From assembly GCA_016715895.1 (NCBI GenBank), contig JADJXH010000004.1:1116001-1180000 (forward strand): DNA of 64,000 nucleotides, in the 5' to 3' direction. Shown in pieces: positions 17,636 to 26,436 of the stretch. A program made the translations under genes and the position numbers. Below the pieces are notes generated by a model. The model saw only the letters and a program-made list of their open reading frames with translations. It made no database searches and had not been told where the DNA came from. The DNA comes from Flavobacteriales bacterium. GTDB lineage: Bacteria > Bacteroidota > Bacteroidia > Flavobacteriales_F > PHOS-HE28. Numbering within the stretch: the first letter of the stretch is position 1; every line of letters begins with the position of its first letter.

Positions 17636-18451
17636 TCACTTGTGGGTGGCCAGGGTCTGGCTCACGCTGAAGCCGGCCTCGTCGATGCCGTGGGTGATGG
17701 CGTCGATCTTGGTGCTGAAGTAGTTGAAGGCGATGATGGCCACGGCCGAGCCGGTGATCCCGAGGGCCGTGTTGATGAGGGCCTCGGAGATACCGGTGGA
17801 CAGGGCGGTGGCGTCCGGCGTGCCGGCGGTGGCCAGCGCGCTGAAGGCGCGGATCATCCCCAGCACCGTACCGATCAGACCCAGCAGGGTGCTGACGCTC
17901 GCGCAGGTGCTCAGGATCACCAGGTTCTTGCTGAGCATGGGAAGCTCCAGGGCGGTGGCCTCCTCGAGCTCCTGCTTCACGGCCTGCAGGCGGGTCTCCT
18001 TGTCGTGGCTCGCATCGTGCAGCACCAGCTTGTACTTCTGCAGGCCGCTGCGCATCACGTTGGCCACGCTGCCCTTCTGCTCGTCGCACACGGCCACCGC
18101 ATCCTCCACCTGGTCATTGGCCAGGAACTGGCGCACCTTGCCCAGGAAGGTCTCGATCCGGCCCTTGCCCTTGGCGCGGCTCAGGGTGATGAAGCGCTCC
18201 ACCGAGAAGATGATGACGATGAGGTTCACGCTGATGAGGATGGGCACGATGAAGCCCCCCTTGTAGATGGTGCCATACAGTTTGCCGGGGTTCTCGGCGA
18301 TGGGGTGGCCCTTGATGGGATCGCCGTTCTCGAAGTTCGCCGGATCGCCGAGGACGAACATGTAGATCATCACGCTGATGATCAGCACCAAGGGGAACAC
18401 AATGGCCACGAAGAGGCTCGAGCCTTTCCCGGTGGACGTTTCGTTGCTCAT
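17636..18451 (-). CDS. exbB: MotA/TolQ/ExbB proton channel family protein
   Basis: The channel-forming partner of ExbD, with three predicted membrane helices. The first is near residues 15-33 and the pair that forms the channel lies in the C-terminal half (GLIGTVLGMIRAFSAL, then ALGITGSAVAIIAFNYF). I start at the ATG at 18451 (271 residues), since the longer frame adds an unlikely Pro-rich leader. It is the first gene of a seven-gene minus-strand operon. A TATGTTTG box upstream at 18555-18562 fits a promoter for the whole group. Confidence 0.93.
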   Translation of the reverse strand: MSNETSTGKGSSLFVAIVFPLVLIISVMIYMFVLGDPANFENGDPIKGHPIAENPGKLYGTIYKGGFIVPILISVNLIVIIFSVERFITLSRAKGKGRIETFLGKVRQFLANDQVEDAVAVCDEQKGSVANVMRSGLQKYKLVLHDASHDKETRLQAVKQELEEATALELPMLSKNLVILSTCASVSTLLGLIGTVLGMIRAFSALATAGTPDATALSTGISEALINTALGITGSAVAIIAFNYFSTKIDAITHGIDEAGFSVSQTLATHK

Positions 18452-18554
18452 GAGAAGAGGGGTCGGGTTTTCGGTTGGAGGCGTTGGTCGGTTCCGTGGG
18501 GACACCCGGAAGGAACACCCGGGGCCGGTCAAGGGTTTGTTATTGACAGGGGGG

Positions 18555-18562
18555 CAAACATA
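18555..18562 (-). promoter_or_regulatory. -7 box of the exbB operon
   Basis: TATGTTTG on the minus strand is an exact match to TAnnTTTG, about 100 bp before exbB. A TTAAC-like sequence about 22 bp upstream may be the -33 region. The remaining exbB-deoC gap (18452-18785) holds only the deoC promoter-like box. Confidence 0.5.
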
Positions 18563-18773
18563 ACAAGTCTGCCCATCCGGGCATGTTAACCCGGTATGAC
18601 CTGTGGCGGCCCTGCGGGAGGGGGGGTCTCCGGTGCGGAAGGCCTTCGGTGCGGTCGGTCACGGGCATTGCGGAGCCGAAATAACGGGCCCGCCGTGCCG
18701 ATCCGTCCCCACAGCAGGGTACGTCCGGGGAACGGCTGCCCTGATGGCAGGAACGGCACGCGGGTCGTCAGGC

Positions 18774-18781
18774 TATCTTGG
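18774..18781 (+). promoter_or_regulatory. Putative -7 box abutting deoC start
   Basis: TATCTTGG resembles TAnnTTTG and ends 4 bp before the deoC ATG. If used, transcription would start at or near the ATG, giving a leaderless message. No -33 element was resolved. Confidence 0.35.
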
Positions 18782-18785
18782 CCCC

Positions 18786-19706
18786 ATGACCACCAAGTCG
18801 CTCGCACCAGCCCGGCTCGTTCCGGTCAGCGCTCCCCCCATCGACCAGGTGGGCATCGAGGAGCGGGTGGCCCGCATCAAGACCCGCAGCATCAAGAAGG
18901 AGACCAAGGTGCAGGGCATGAAGCTGGCCCTCAGCATGATCGACCTCACCACCTTGGAAGGGGCCGACACCCCGCACAAGGTGCAGCAGCTCTGCTTCAA
19001 GGCCATGCATCTGCACGATCAGCTTCCGGGCCTGCCCACCGTCGCTGCCGTATGCGTGTACCCGTCCCTGGTGAAGGTGGCGAAGAAGGCCCTGGGCGAC
19101 AGCGGCGTGAAGGTGGCCAGCGTGAGCACCGCCTTTCCCAGCGGACAGGCTCCGCGCAACGTGAAGATCGCCGACACTCGCTTCGCCGTGAGCGAAGGCG
19201 CCGACGAGATCGACATGGTGATCAGCCGCGGCAAGTTCCACAACGGGGAATACGGCTTCGTGTTCGACGAGATCGCGGCGATCAAGGAGGCCTGCCGGGA
19301 GGCCCGCTTGAAGGTGATCCTGGAGACGGGTGAACTGGGCACATATGACAAGGTGCGCCTGGCCAGCGACATCGCCATCGCTGCGGGCGCCGACTTCATC
19401 AAGACGAGCACCGGCAAGATCAACCCGGCAGCGACGATGGAGGTGACGCTGGTGATGCTGCACGCGATCCGCGACCACTACCTGCGCACCGGGCAGATGA
19501 TCGCCATGAAGCCGGCGGGTGGCATCCGCAAGAGCAAGGAGGCCCTCCACTACCTGATGATGGTGAAGGAGGAGCTCGGCCCCGAGTGGCTCGATCCCCA
19601 CTGGTTCCGCTTCGGCGCCAGCAGCCTGGCCAACGACATCCTGATGCAATTGCAGAAGGAGGCCGACGGGCACTACCAGAGCGCGGATTACTTCAGCGTG
19701 GATTGA
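18786..19706 (+). CDS. deoC: Deoxyribose-phosphate aldolase
   Basis: Cleaves 2-deoxyribose-5-phosphate to glyceraldehyde-3-phosphate and acetaldehyde in nucleoside breakdown. From the ATG at 18786 it has 306 residues, the long DeoC form. The Schiff-base Lys is K206 in FIKTSTG, with the proton-relay Asp at D143 and a second Lys at K242 in MKPAGG. A longer upstream frame is not protein-like. The last 81 bp are duplicated at 20344-20424, beyond a foreign-looking lipoprotein gene that overlaps the deoC stop (TGATGATG). Acetaldehyde from this enzyme would be a natural substrate for the aldehyde dehydrogenase at 24976. Confidence 0.95.
   Translation: MTTKSLAPARLVPVSAPPIDQVGIEERVARIKTRSIKKETKVQGMKLALSMIDLTTLEGADTPHKVQQLCFKAMHLHDQLPGLPTVAAVCVYPSLVKVAKKALGDSGVKVASVSTAFPSGQAPRNVKIADTRFAVSEGADEIDMVISRGKFHNGEYGFVFDEIAAIKEACREARLKVILETGELGTYDKVRLASDIAIAAGADFIKTSTGKINPAATMEVTLVMLHAIRDHYLRTGQMIAMKPAGGIRKSKEALHYLMMVKEELGPEWLDPHWFRFGASSLANDILMQLQKEADGHYQSADYFSVD
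19620..19700 (+). repeat. Intact copy of duplicated deoC 3' tail
   Basis: This 81-bp stretch encodes the C-terminus of DeoC (SSLANDILMQLQKEADGHY and following). It matches 20344-20424 with 7 mismatches in 81 bp and no gap. Confidence 0.9.
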
Positions 19707-20368
19707 TGATGAAGCCAGGGAAATGTGCCCCACTTTGGTTGGTGGTGGCCTTCCTGGTGGCTGCATGTTCGACGCCTGAGGTTCCTAATAATGGAGGAGC
19801 GGTCATTCCCGAAGTGATCCCGTCCGATACCTTCGAACCACCTGTGAAGCAACTTGTGGTGGAGGAGCTTCGCTTGATGGCGCTTTGGGATTCACTCGTT
19901 GGAGATACCACAGCGCCTTGGGTGACGGATAGTGCAGCCCTGACCTCCACGAAGGAGTGGCGGGATCCGATACTGTACTTTGACCATGAGGGAGCAGTTG
20001 CCTTCTACAAGCGCAAGGGCGCTTCCATGCTGGTTTATGCGGATAGCACGTTCGCAAGGAACGCGTTCGAGCGTGTGGCCGACCCACTTGGAGCAGACCC
20101 GTCGAAGCGGCACATTGGCCAGTTCGAGCTTCCCACAAGGTTCTTGGTGAGCTCCATCTTCTCGAAGAGCGGTTCAACCCATCTGCTAAGTGGTCGAGTG
20201 ATCGTTCATCTTCTCGGCTCTTGCGCGGAGTCGCGGCAGGAGGTCGATCGCCGACTTCACTTCGCTGAGATCCTGAGCGGGCAAGGGCTCCTGCGTGGAA
20301 CGATGAGCATGCGGTGCGGTTGGGGTGGCCTGAAGATCATTCGAGCAGCCTGGCCAACGACATCCTGA
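19706..20368 (+). CDS. Hypothetical lipoprotein inserted after deoC
   Basis: About 220 residues with a lipoprotein signal (LWLVVAFLVAACSTP). The rest has no recognised domain. Two adjacent ATGs (19706 and 19709) overlap the deoC stop, so translation is probably coupled. The base and codon use is visibly less GC-rich than the flanks, which suggests transfer. The last nine codons (from about 20342) run into the displaced deoC tail in another frame, so the native C-terminus may have been lost or replaced at the junction. Function unknown. Confidence 0.6.
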   Translation: MMKPGKCAPLWLVVAFLVAACSTPEVPNNGGAVIPEVIPSDTFEPPVKQLVVEELRLMALWDSLVGDTTAPWVTDSAALTSTKEWRDPILYFDHEGAVAFYKRKGASMLVYADSTFARNAFERVADPLGADPSKRHIGQFELPTRFLVSSIFSKSGSTHLLSGRVIVHLLGSCAESRQEVDRRLHFAEILSGQGLLRGTMSMRCGWGGLKIIRAAWPTTS

Positions 20369-20424
20369 TGCACCTGCAGAGGGCGGCCGACGGGCACTAC
20401 CCGAGCGCGGATCCCTTCAGCGTG
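20344..20424 (+). pseudogene. Displaced, decayed copy of the deoC 3' tail
   Basis: 81 bp at about 91% identity to 19620-19700. The deoC frame can be read here without a gap, but six of the seven changes alter residues (for example Q to H, E to A, Y to P) and the stop codon is gone. This is what an abandoned copy would show. It lies immediately before the convergent universal stress gene, which would have been deoC's original neighbour. Confidence 0.85.
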
Positions 20425-20442
20425 CTCCGCAGCCCGGCCGGC

Positions 20443-21243
20443 TCAGCCGTTCTCCGGAAGCACGAGCAACGGCGTGGTGGTGTGCAGCGCCATGCGCTTG
20501 GCCTTGCTGGCGGTGAACAACCGCTGCCAGAAGCTCTTCTTCCTGTGGATCACGGCCATGAGCTGGATGCGTCCCTGCCGGGCCAGTTCATCAAGGGTGC
20601 CGGTGACGTCCTCACCGGCCACGGTGACGAACGAGTGGCGGATGCCGTCGAGCAGTGCGCTCACGATCTGCCGGTCGCCGCGTTCGTCGAAGGTGGCGAT
20701 GTTGTCGCGCACATGGGCCACCACCACCTCGGCGCCGGTGCGGCGGGCGATGGCGATCAGCGGTTGAAGGGTGGCCGCGTCCATGGTGCCGCCGTCGTTG
20801 GCCAGCAGGATGCGCTTCACCGGTGCGGGCTGCCACTGGGAGGGCACGGCGATCACTGGTACCCCTGCGCCGGTCACCACCGCGGTGGTGTTGCTGCCCA
20901 CCAGCCCGTAGTTGCCCTCGCCCTGGGTGCCCATCACGATCAGTTCACCCTTGCCTTGATCGGCCAACTCGTTCAGCACCTCGGCCAGGGGATAGGGGGA
21001 GGTCCGCTTGGCCAGGGTCACGGTACCTGCGTGGGCACGACAGCGTCGCTCAGCCCGTCGCAGCTTGTTGGCGGCCTCGCGGCCGGTGTCCATGGCCGGA
21101 AGCAGGGCATTGCGGTAGGCGGGCTTCAGGTACGTGTGCACCAGCGTGTACCGCACGCCGTCCGTGCCAAAGAGGTCAAATGCGAAGCGTGCCGCGTTGA
21201 AGGCGGCATCGCTGCCGTCGGTGGGGAGAAGGATGCGGGTCAT
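20443..21243 (-). CDS. Universal stress protein, two UspA domains
   Basis: A 266-residue cytoplasmic protein with tandem Usp domains. The first starts at MTRILLPTDGSDAAFNAARFA and ends with the ATP-binding pattern MGTQGEGNYGLVGSNT; the second starts near KRILLANDGGTMDAATL and lacks a clear glycine-rich nucleotide motif. Proteins of this type respond to stress or starvation, but the exact role is unknown. I start at the ATG at 21243, since the longer frame adds 15 residues that do not resemble the family. It is convergent with the displaced deoC tail. Confidence 0.88.
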   Translation of the reverse strand: MTRILLPTDGSDAAFNAARFAFDLFGTDGVRYTLVHTYLKPAYRNALLPAMDTGREAANKLRRAERRCRAHAGTVTLAKRTSPYPLAEVLNELADQGKGELIVMGTQGEGNYGLVGSNTTAVVTGAGVPVIAVPSQWQPAPVKRILLANDGGTMDAATLQPLIAIARRTGAEVVVAHVRDNIATFDERGDRQIVSALLDGIRHSFVTVAGEDVTGTLDELARQGRIQLMAVIHRKKSFWQRLFTASKAKRMALHTTTPLLVLPENG

Positions 21244-21435
21244 CGTCGGGGACGTCCGTTGAGCCCGCAAAATAGGGCCGGTCCGCAACGACCCCGGCTG
21301 ATCCCCATCAAGATGATGCCCTTGCGGGGCGTGCCGCTGTTCACATCCTGCGGTGGGAACCTCGCGGAGACACTGCCGCGGACCCGCGCCGCAGCAGGTT
21401 TCCTTCGCTGCTGAACCACCCTCTGCTCAACAACC

Positions 21436-22668
21436 ATGAACCCTTGCCACAGGATGCCGGTCCTCGGCCTCACCGTGTTCATCACCGCCGTGTGCACGGC
21501 CCAATGGTCGCAGACCAACGCCGGCATCGCCGACCTGTCGCAGGGCGCGCAGGTGCTCGGGGCCTCCTCCACACACCTCTTCGCCAAGGCCGGCAGCACG
21601 TTGTACCGCAGTGCGGACAATGGCGACACGTGGAACGCGGTCACGAACCCGGTGGCGTTGAACCCCACGGAAAGCGGCTTCGCCGTGGGCAACCGGTACT
21701 TCGCCGGGCTGAACGCCTCCTCCGATTGCATCTATTGGACGGACGATGGTGGTGATACCTGGAATACGGTGGCCGGTGCGCCGCAATCGACCGTGGTGCG
21801 CGGATTCCTGGCGAATGGCACGCATGTGTTCGCGTATGCCTCCACGGGAGGCGTGTTCCGCGCGCCACTGCCCGGTGATGCGTGGACCACGGTGAACGCC
21901 GGTCTTGCCAACACCAACGTCATCGGCATGCTGCTGGTCGGCAACGACCTCTACGCGAACACGATCGGCGGCGGCATCTTCATCAGCACCGATGGCGGAA
22001 GCACTTGGGATGACAGCAACACCGGCATCTCTCCCAGCGACCTCAACGGCGAGAACCTGTGGGTGATGGACGGCGACCTGTACTACACGGCGCAGGGCGG
22101 TGGCAGATACACCAGTGCCGATGGTGGCGCCACGTGGAGCGCATGGGCCGGTCTTCCGCAGTTCGGCCTGGGCCTGCTGGAGCTGAAGCGCTTCGGCACG
22201 GCCCTCTACATGGAAACGCGCCATTTCGCCGGTGGCGGACTCCGTGACAGCGTGTACCTGAGCACCGACGAAGGCACCAGCTGGACCAACATCACCGGAA
22301 ACCTCAACGCCGCCGACCTCAACGGTTCCGGTCTCTTCGAGCACCAGGGCTGCGTGTTCATCGGCTACAACCTGATCTCGCCGGGCCAGGGCATTTACCG
22401 GCGTTGCGCCAGCACGGGCTTGGAGGAAGAGCCCGCACAGGCCGTGCGTGTGTTCCCGAACCCGGGTGAAGGGATCTTCGCCGTGACCCTGCCTCAGCCG
22501 GCCATCGGTGCGCCCTACCGCGTGGTGGACATCGCCGGGGCCGAGGTCCTGCGCGGGCGGATCGGCGGTGCACAAATGGAGCTGGACCTGTCGGCGCTGG
22601 CCGCGGGCACCTATGTGATGCACGTGGAAGGTGCAGCGGTGGCGCCGGTGCGCGTGGTGAAGCGGTGA
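21436..22668 (+). CDS. Secreted BNR/YCF48-like repeat protein with T9SS sorting tail
   Basis: A 410-residue exported protein with a signal peptide (ending near CTAQW). Repeats with the sialidase/YCF48 pattern recur across it (STHLFAKAGSTLYRSADNGDTWN, YWTDDGGDTWN, STDGGSTWDDS, TSADGGATWS, STDEGTSWTN), suggesting a beta-propeller. The C-terminal 80 residues (RVFPNPGEGIFAVTL, then LAAGTYVMHVEG and a basic end) are a type A T9SS sorting domain, so it is a cargo of the SprA machine. Binding target unknown. Confidence 0.85.
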   Translation: MNPCHRMPVLGLTVFITAVCTAQWSQTNAGIADLSQGAQVLGASSTHLFAKAGSTLYRSADNGDTWNAVTNPVALNPTESGFAVGNRYFAGLNASSDCIYWTDDGGDTWNTVAGAPQSTVVRGFLANGTHVFAYASTGGVFRAPLPGDAWTTVNAGLANTNVIGMLLVGNDLYANTIGGGIFISTDGGSTWDDSNTGISPSDLNGENLWVMDGDLYYTAQGGGRYTSADGGATWSAWAGLPQFGLGLLELKRFGTALYMETRHFAGGGLRDSVYLSTDEGTSWTNITGNLNAADLNGSGLFEHQGCVFIGYNLISPGQGIYRRCASTGLEEEPAQAVRVFPNPGEGIFAVTLPQPAIGAPYRVVDIAGAEVLRGRIGGAQMELDLSALAAGTYVMHVEGAAVAPVRVVKR

Positions 22669-22693
22669 ACACGGGGTTCGCGATCTTCGCGAC

Positions 22694-23965
22694 ATGCGCA
22701 CCCTGTTCGCTTCGTTGCTCCTCGCCCCGCTGGCCTCCCTCGCCCAGGGCTACACCAGCTACTTCACCGGCAGCACCACCGATGTGGTCACTGCGCCGCA
22801 GGGCGGGCTCTGCCTCATGGGTGGCGCCACTGAGAGCGATCCGGCGATGGTGTGGTTCCTGCAGCGCGCGGCGGGTGGCGATGTGCTGGTGCTGCGCGCC
22901 TCGGGGAGCGACGGGTACAACGACTACTTCTACACCGACCTGGGCGTACCCGTGAACTCGGTGGAGACCATCGTGTTCAGCAACGCATCGGCCTCCAGCG
23001 ATCCATACGTGCACCAGCGCATCCAGCAGGCCGAGGCCATCTGGTTCGCCGGTGGCGACCAGTGGAACTACGTGAGCTATTGGCAGAACACGCCCGTGGA
23101 CAGCCTCGTGCGCGCGGCCATCGCGCAGCGCAACATCGTCATCGGCGGCACCAGCGCGGGCATGGCCATCCTGGCGGGCTACCGCTTCACCGCGCAGAAC
23201 GGCTCGGTCACCAGCCAGGCTGCGCTCAACAACCCTTACGCCGTCAACGTCACGCTCGACGGCAACCCCTTCATGGGCGCGCCCGGCATGGACGCGGTGG
23301 TCACCGATACGCACTTCGACAACCCCGACCGGCGCGGACGCCTGCTCACTTTCATCGCACGCTCCTACACCGATGCCGGAACGCCGGTGCTGGGCATCGC
23401 CTGTGAGGAGTATGTGGCCGTGTGCATCGGCGATGACGGCATCGCGCACGTGTACGGCGATCATCCGGCCTACGACGACTTCGAGTGGTTCGTGCAGGCC
23501 AGTTGCGACGTGCCACTGCCGCCCGAGACCTGCATGGCCGGCTTGCCGCTCACCTGGGACCATGGCGGGCTGGCGGTGAAGGCCTGCAAGGTTCCGGGCA
23601 CCACCACCGGCGCCAACACCTTCGACCTTAACGATCGCCGCAGCACCGTGGGCGGCACCTGGGAGCACTGGAGCGCGAACGCGGGTGTGCTTTCCGCTGT
23701 GCCGGGCGTGGCGCCCTCGTGCACCGTGGGGCTGGTGGAGGCCCCCGGCCCCTCTTGGGCCTGCGTGCCCACCGAACAGGGTGCCCGGCTCACCGGTTTG
23801 CCGGCCGACGCGGTGATCGAGCTCTTCGATGCCACGGGTCGCGCCGTGCCGTTCACCGCACAGCGCGCGCAGGAGGCGGCGCTGCTGAACTGGTCGCGTG
23901 CGGGCCTTGTGTTGGTGCGGGTGCGTGATGGGGCGACGCAACGCGTGTTCCGGGTGATGCGATAG
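22694..23965 (+). CDS. Secreted cyanophycinase-like peptidase (S51)
   Basis: A 423-residue protein with a signal peptide (LLLAPLASLAQG) and a peptidase S51 domain. The nucleophile motif GGTSAGMAILAG is near residue 152, preceded by the AGGDQWNYV segment typical of cyanophycinase-like enzymes. A C-terminal region of about 90 residues resembles a degenerate T9SS tail (VIELFDATGRAVPF, then LVLVRVRDGATQRVFRVMR). It may cut beta-Asp-linked peptides such as cyanophycin outside the cell; substrate not proven. It starts 26 bp after the preceding secreted-protein gene. Confidence 0.85.
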   Translation: MRTLFASLLLAPLASLAQGYTSYFTGSTTDVVTAPQGGLCLMGGATESDPAMVWFLQRAAGGDVLVLRASGSDGYNDYFYTDLGVPVNSVETIVFSNASASSDPYVHQRIQQAEAIWFAGGDQWNYVSYWQNTPVDSLVRAAIAQRNIVIGGTSAGMAILAGYRFTAQNGSVTSQAALNNPYAVNVTLDGNPFMGAPGMDAVVTDTHFDNPDRRGRLLTFIARSYTDAGTPVLGIACEEYVAVCIGDDGIAHVYGDHPAYDDFEWFVQASCDVPLPPETCMAGLPLTWDHGGLAVKACKVPGTTTGANTFDLNDRRSTVGGTWEHWSANAGVLSAVPGVAPSCTVGLVEAPGPSWACVPTEQGARLTGLPADAVIELFDATGRAVPFTAQRAQEAALLNWSRAGLVLVRVRDGATQRVFRVMR

Positions 23966-24009
23966 GCGACCCGCTGGCCGGGAGGGTGGCGCGTAGTGAA
24001 CGGGGGCCG

Positions 24010-24282
24010 TTAGGGGCGCCTGCTGCGATGCAATGCATACACCGTCTCCGCGATGGTGAACGCGTCCGTCATGGTCTCCATCATCCACGGGGCGTCGATG
24101 ACCTCCTCGCGGTCGGGCCCGTACACCTGCCACCTCCACTTCTTCCGGTCCATCTTCTCCACCCGGAGCATGTAGCCATCTTCCGTGGTGGCCACGAAGT
24201 CGTCGTCAACGGGCGTGGCATCCTGAGCACCGGAGGTGGTGCGCCACGTGACCGGCACGAAGGGGTTTGGGCGGATCGACAT
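24010..24282 (-). CDS. Hypothetical 90-residue protein next to a TA pair
   Basis: A small soluble protein with mixed charge (VEKMDRKKWRWQVYGPDREEV near the middle) and no recognised domain. It starts 3 bp after the RelE-like toxin stop on the same strand, so it is probably the third gene of that operon. Confidence 0.6.
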   Translation of the reverse strand: MSIRPNPFVPVTWRTTSGAQDATPVDDDFVATTEDGYMLRVEKMDRKKWRWQVYGPDREEVIDAPWMMETMTDAFTIAETVYALHRSRRP

Positions 24283-24285
24283 GGA

Positions 24286-24618
24286 TCAGCCCGCTTCCGC
24301 CAGCAGGATCAGGTGGTCCCGTTCCCGTTCCGTGATGTTCTCCTTCTCGCTCTTGTCGTACATGGTCAACAGCACCACCACCTTGTTGACCACGCGCACG
24401 TAGGTGATAACACGCGCCCCACCGCTCTTGCCCTTGCCCTTGGAGCCGATCGCCATGCGCACCTTGTAGCAGCCACGGCCGATGGGTGTGCCGATGAACG
24501 CATCCTGCGCGAGTTCTTCGCCAAGCGCGGCCACGTCATCTTTCAGGGAGCGGTACTTCTTCGAGAGCCGCTTCAACTCACGGATGAATGCGGGCGAGGG
24601 GATCACCCTATAGCTCAT
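24286..24618 (-). CDS. RelE/ParE-superfamily toxin-like protein
   Basis: 110 residues with the RelE/ParE fold pattern: an N-terminal FIRELKRLSKKYRSLKDDVAAL helix pair, then basic beta strands (GRGCYKVRMAIGSKGKGKSGGARVITYV) and a final VVLLTMYDKSEKENITERE segment. Such toxins usually cut mRNA on the ribosome. It overlaps the upstream antitoxin-like gene by 11 bp, a typical TA arrangement. A Gly/Lys-rich loop (GSKGKGKSGG) is slightly unusual. Confidence 0.8.
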   Translation of the reverse strand: MSYRVIPSPAFIRELKRLSKKYRSLKDDVAALGEELAQDAFIGTPIGRGCYKVRMAIGSKGKGKSGGARVITYVRVVNKVVVLLTMYDKSEKENITERERDHLILLAEAG

Positions 24619-24898
24619 CGAGCACTTCCTTCAGGGTCTTCAGTTTCCTTTTTCCGGAGAAGTGGTCCTTCGCCGCCTCGAAGGCCTCGGTCAGGTCCTT
24701 CATGAAACGCTTCTCGGCTGCGGTGGCCGGCTTGCGTTTCCGGGCGGTGGGTGCCTTGCGCTTCGCGGAAGACTTGCGTGCCGCGCGTTTGGGTTTGGCA
24801 GGGTCGCGCTCCACCTCGATGCCCTTGATGCCCTCAAGCAGTTCCTCGACCTTCTTCTCCTGTTTCGGGTCGGTGATGTGGACGATATAGCGCAGCAT
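24608..24898 (-). CDS. Antitoxin-like protein partner of the RelE-like toxin
   Basis: 96 residues. The N-terminus looks like a small alpha/beta segment (MLRYIVHITDPKQEKKVEELL), followed by a Lys/Arg/Ala-rich linker (about 30 residues) and a C-terminal helix with a LKTLKEVLDEL end likely to bind the toxin. It precedes the toxin and overlaps it, as expected for a TA operon. The TACCTTCG box at 24906-24913 lies 7 bp upstream. Confidence 0.7.
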   Translation of the reverse strand: MLRYIVHITDPKQEKKVEELLEGIKGIEVERDPAKPKRAARKSSAKRKAPTARKRKPATAAEKRFMKDLTEAFEAAKDHFSGKRKLKTLKEVLDEL

Positions 24899-24905
24899 GG
24901 CACCA

Positions 24906-24913
24906 CGAAGGTA
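24906..24913 (-). promoter_or_regulatory. Putative -7 box of the TA operon
   Basis: TACCTTCG on the minus strand, 7 bp before the antitoxin ATG. The same spacing is seen before other genes here (40643-40650), suggesting short-leader or leaderless transcripts. Confidence 0.4.
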
Positions 24914-24975
24914 AGCAGGCGCGGGTCCTATCTTCGCTCACCGCCTTTGCCGTTCCGGCTTGGGCGGACGAAGCA

Positions 24976-26433
24976 ATGGCAACCAAGAAGAAGCCCCTCG
25001 ACTGGACCCTCGCCCCCGCCCCAGAGTCCAAGGACCACGTCAAGATCTCCGAGCAATACGAGCTCTTCATCAACGGCAAGTGGGTGAGGCCGAAGTCGGG
25101 GAAGTACTTCGACACCATCAACCCCGCCAACGAGCAGAAGCTCGCGCGCATCGCCGAGGGCAATGATGCCGACGTGGACGCCGCCGTGAAGGCCGCCCGC
25201 ACCGCCTACGACACCGTGTGGTCGAAGATGCCCGCCGCCGAACGCGCCAAGTACATCTACCGCATCGCGCGCCTGTTGCAGGAGAAGGCCCGCGAGTTCG
25301 CCGTCATCGAAAGCATGGACGGCGGCAAGGCCATCCGCGAAAGCCGCGACGTGGACGTGCCGCTTGCCGCCGCGCACTTCTTCTACTACGCCGGTTGGGC
25401 CGACAAGCTCAAGTACGCCTTCCCCGGCAAGACCGTAACGCCGCTCGGCGTCGCGGGGCAGGTCATCCCCTGGAACTTCCCGCTGCTCATGGCCGCGTGG
25501 AAGCTCGCGCCCGCACTCGCCTGCGGCAACACCGTGGTGCTGAAGCCCGCCGAGACCACGCCGCTCACTGCGCTCACCCTCGCGAGCATCCTGCAGGAAG
25601 CCGAACTCCCCGATGGTGTCGTCAACATCGTCACCGGCGCGGGGGCCACGGGCGCGGCGGTGGTCAACCATCCCGATGTGAACAAGGTCGCCTTCACCGG
25701 CAGCACCGGCGTGGGCAAGCTCATCCAGCGCGCCACGGCGGGCAGCGGCAAGAAGCTCACCCTCGAGCTCGGCGGCAAGGCGGCCAACATCATCTTCGCC
25801 GACGCCACCATCGACCAGGCCGTCGAAGGCATCATCAACGGCATCTACTTCAACCAGGGCCACGTGTGCTGCGCCGGCAGCCGCCTCTTCGTGGAGGAGG
25901 CCGTGTACGACGAAGTGATCCGCAAGCTCAAGCACCGCATGCGCTCGCTCGTCGTGGGCGATCCGCTCGACAAGAACACCGACATCGGCGCCATCAACTC
26001 GCGCGAACAACTGACAACCATCAACCGCTACCTGAAGGCAGGCGTGAGCGACGGAGCGGAGATGTATCAATCAGCCTGCGACATTCCTTCGAAGGGCTTC
26101 TGGTGCCGCCCCACGCTCTTCCTCAACGTGGCGCAGAGCGCGCGCATCGCGCAGGAGGAGATCTTCGGTCCCGTGCTCGCCGTGCAGACCTTCCGCACCG
26201 TGGACGAGGTGATCCAGAAGGCCAACAACACCCCCTACGGCCTCAGCGCCGGCGTGTGGACGGACAAAGGCAGCAAGATCTTCAACCTCACGAGCAAGTT
26301 GCGCGCGGGCGTCATCTGGGCCAACACCTACAACAAGTTCGATCCCACCTCACCCTTCGGCGGGTATAAGGAAAGCGGGTATGGACGGGAAGGTGGGGTG
26401 CATGGGTTGGGGGCGTACTTAAATCTCAACTGA
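24976..26433 (+). CDS. Aldehyde dehydrogenase, full length
   Basis: An NAD(P)-dependent aldehyde dehydrogenase of 485 residues. Key residues are present: K190 in VVLKPAE, general base E264 in LELGGK, and catalytic C298 in NQGHVCCAGSR. The cofactor loop FTGSTGVGK is near residues 240-248. It could oxidise the acetaldehyde made by DeoC, although it is now 5 kb away. A TATCTTCG box lies about 40 bp upstream. The last 30 bp are repeated at 26525-26554 beyond a heptad palindrome, so the region after its stop has been rearranged. A truncated homologue lies at 35619. Confidence 0.95.
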   Translation: MATKKKPLDWTLAPAPESKDHVKISEQYELFINGKWVRPKSGKYFDTINPANEQKLARIAEGNDADVDAAVKAARTAYDTVWSKMPAAERAKYIYRIARLLQEKAREFAVIESMDGGKAIRESRDVDVPLAAAHFFYYAGWADKLKYAFPGKTVTPLGVAGQVIPWNFPLLMAAWKLAPALACGNTVVLKPAETTPLTALTLASILQEAELPDGVVNIVTGAGATGAAVVNHPDVNKVAFTGSTGVGKLIQRATAGSGKKLTLELGGKAANIIFADATIDQAVEGIINGIYFNQGHVCCAGSRLFVEEAVYDEVIRKLKHRMRSLVVGDPLDKNTDIGAINSREQLTTINRYLKAGVSDGAEMYQSACDIPSKGFWCRPTLFLNVAQSARIAQEEIFGPVLAVQTFRTVDEVIQKANNTPYGLSAGVWTDKGSKIFNLTSKLRAGVIWANTYNKFDPTSPFGGYKESGYGREGGVHGLGAYLNLN

Positions 26434-26434
26434 T
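26405..26434 (+). repeat. Intact copy of duplicated aldehyde dehydrogenase 3' tail
   Basis: The last 30 bp around the stop codon (starting GGTTGGGGGCGTACTT) are found again at 26525-26554 with three mismatches. The 90 bp between the copies are almost entirely an inverted heptad array. Confidence 0.85.
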
Positions 26435-26436
26435 GC

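Noticed and set aside
20314..21414. A plus-strand frame that begins with the displaced deoC tail and runs through the stress gene
   Set aside because: Only the first 30 or so residues resemble DeoC; the rest is antisense to a clear UspA-domain gene.
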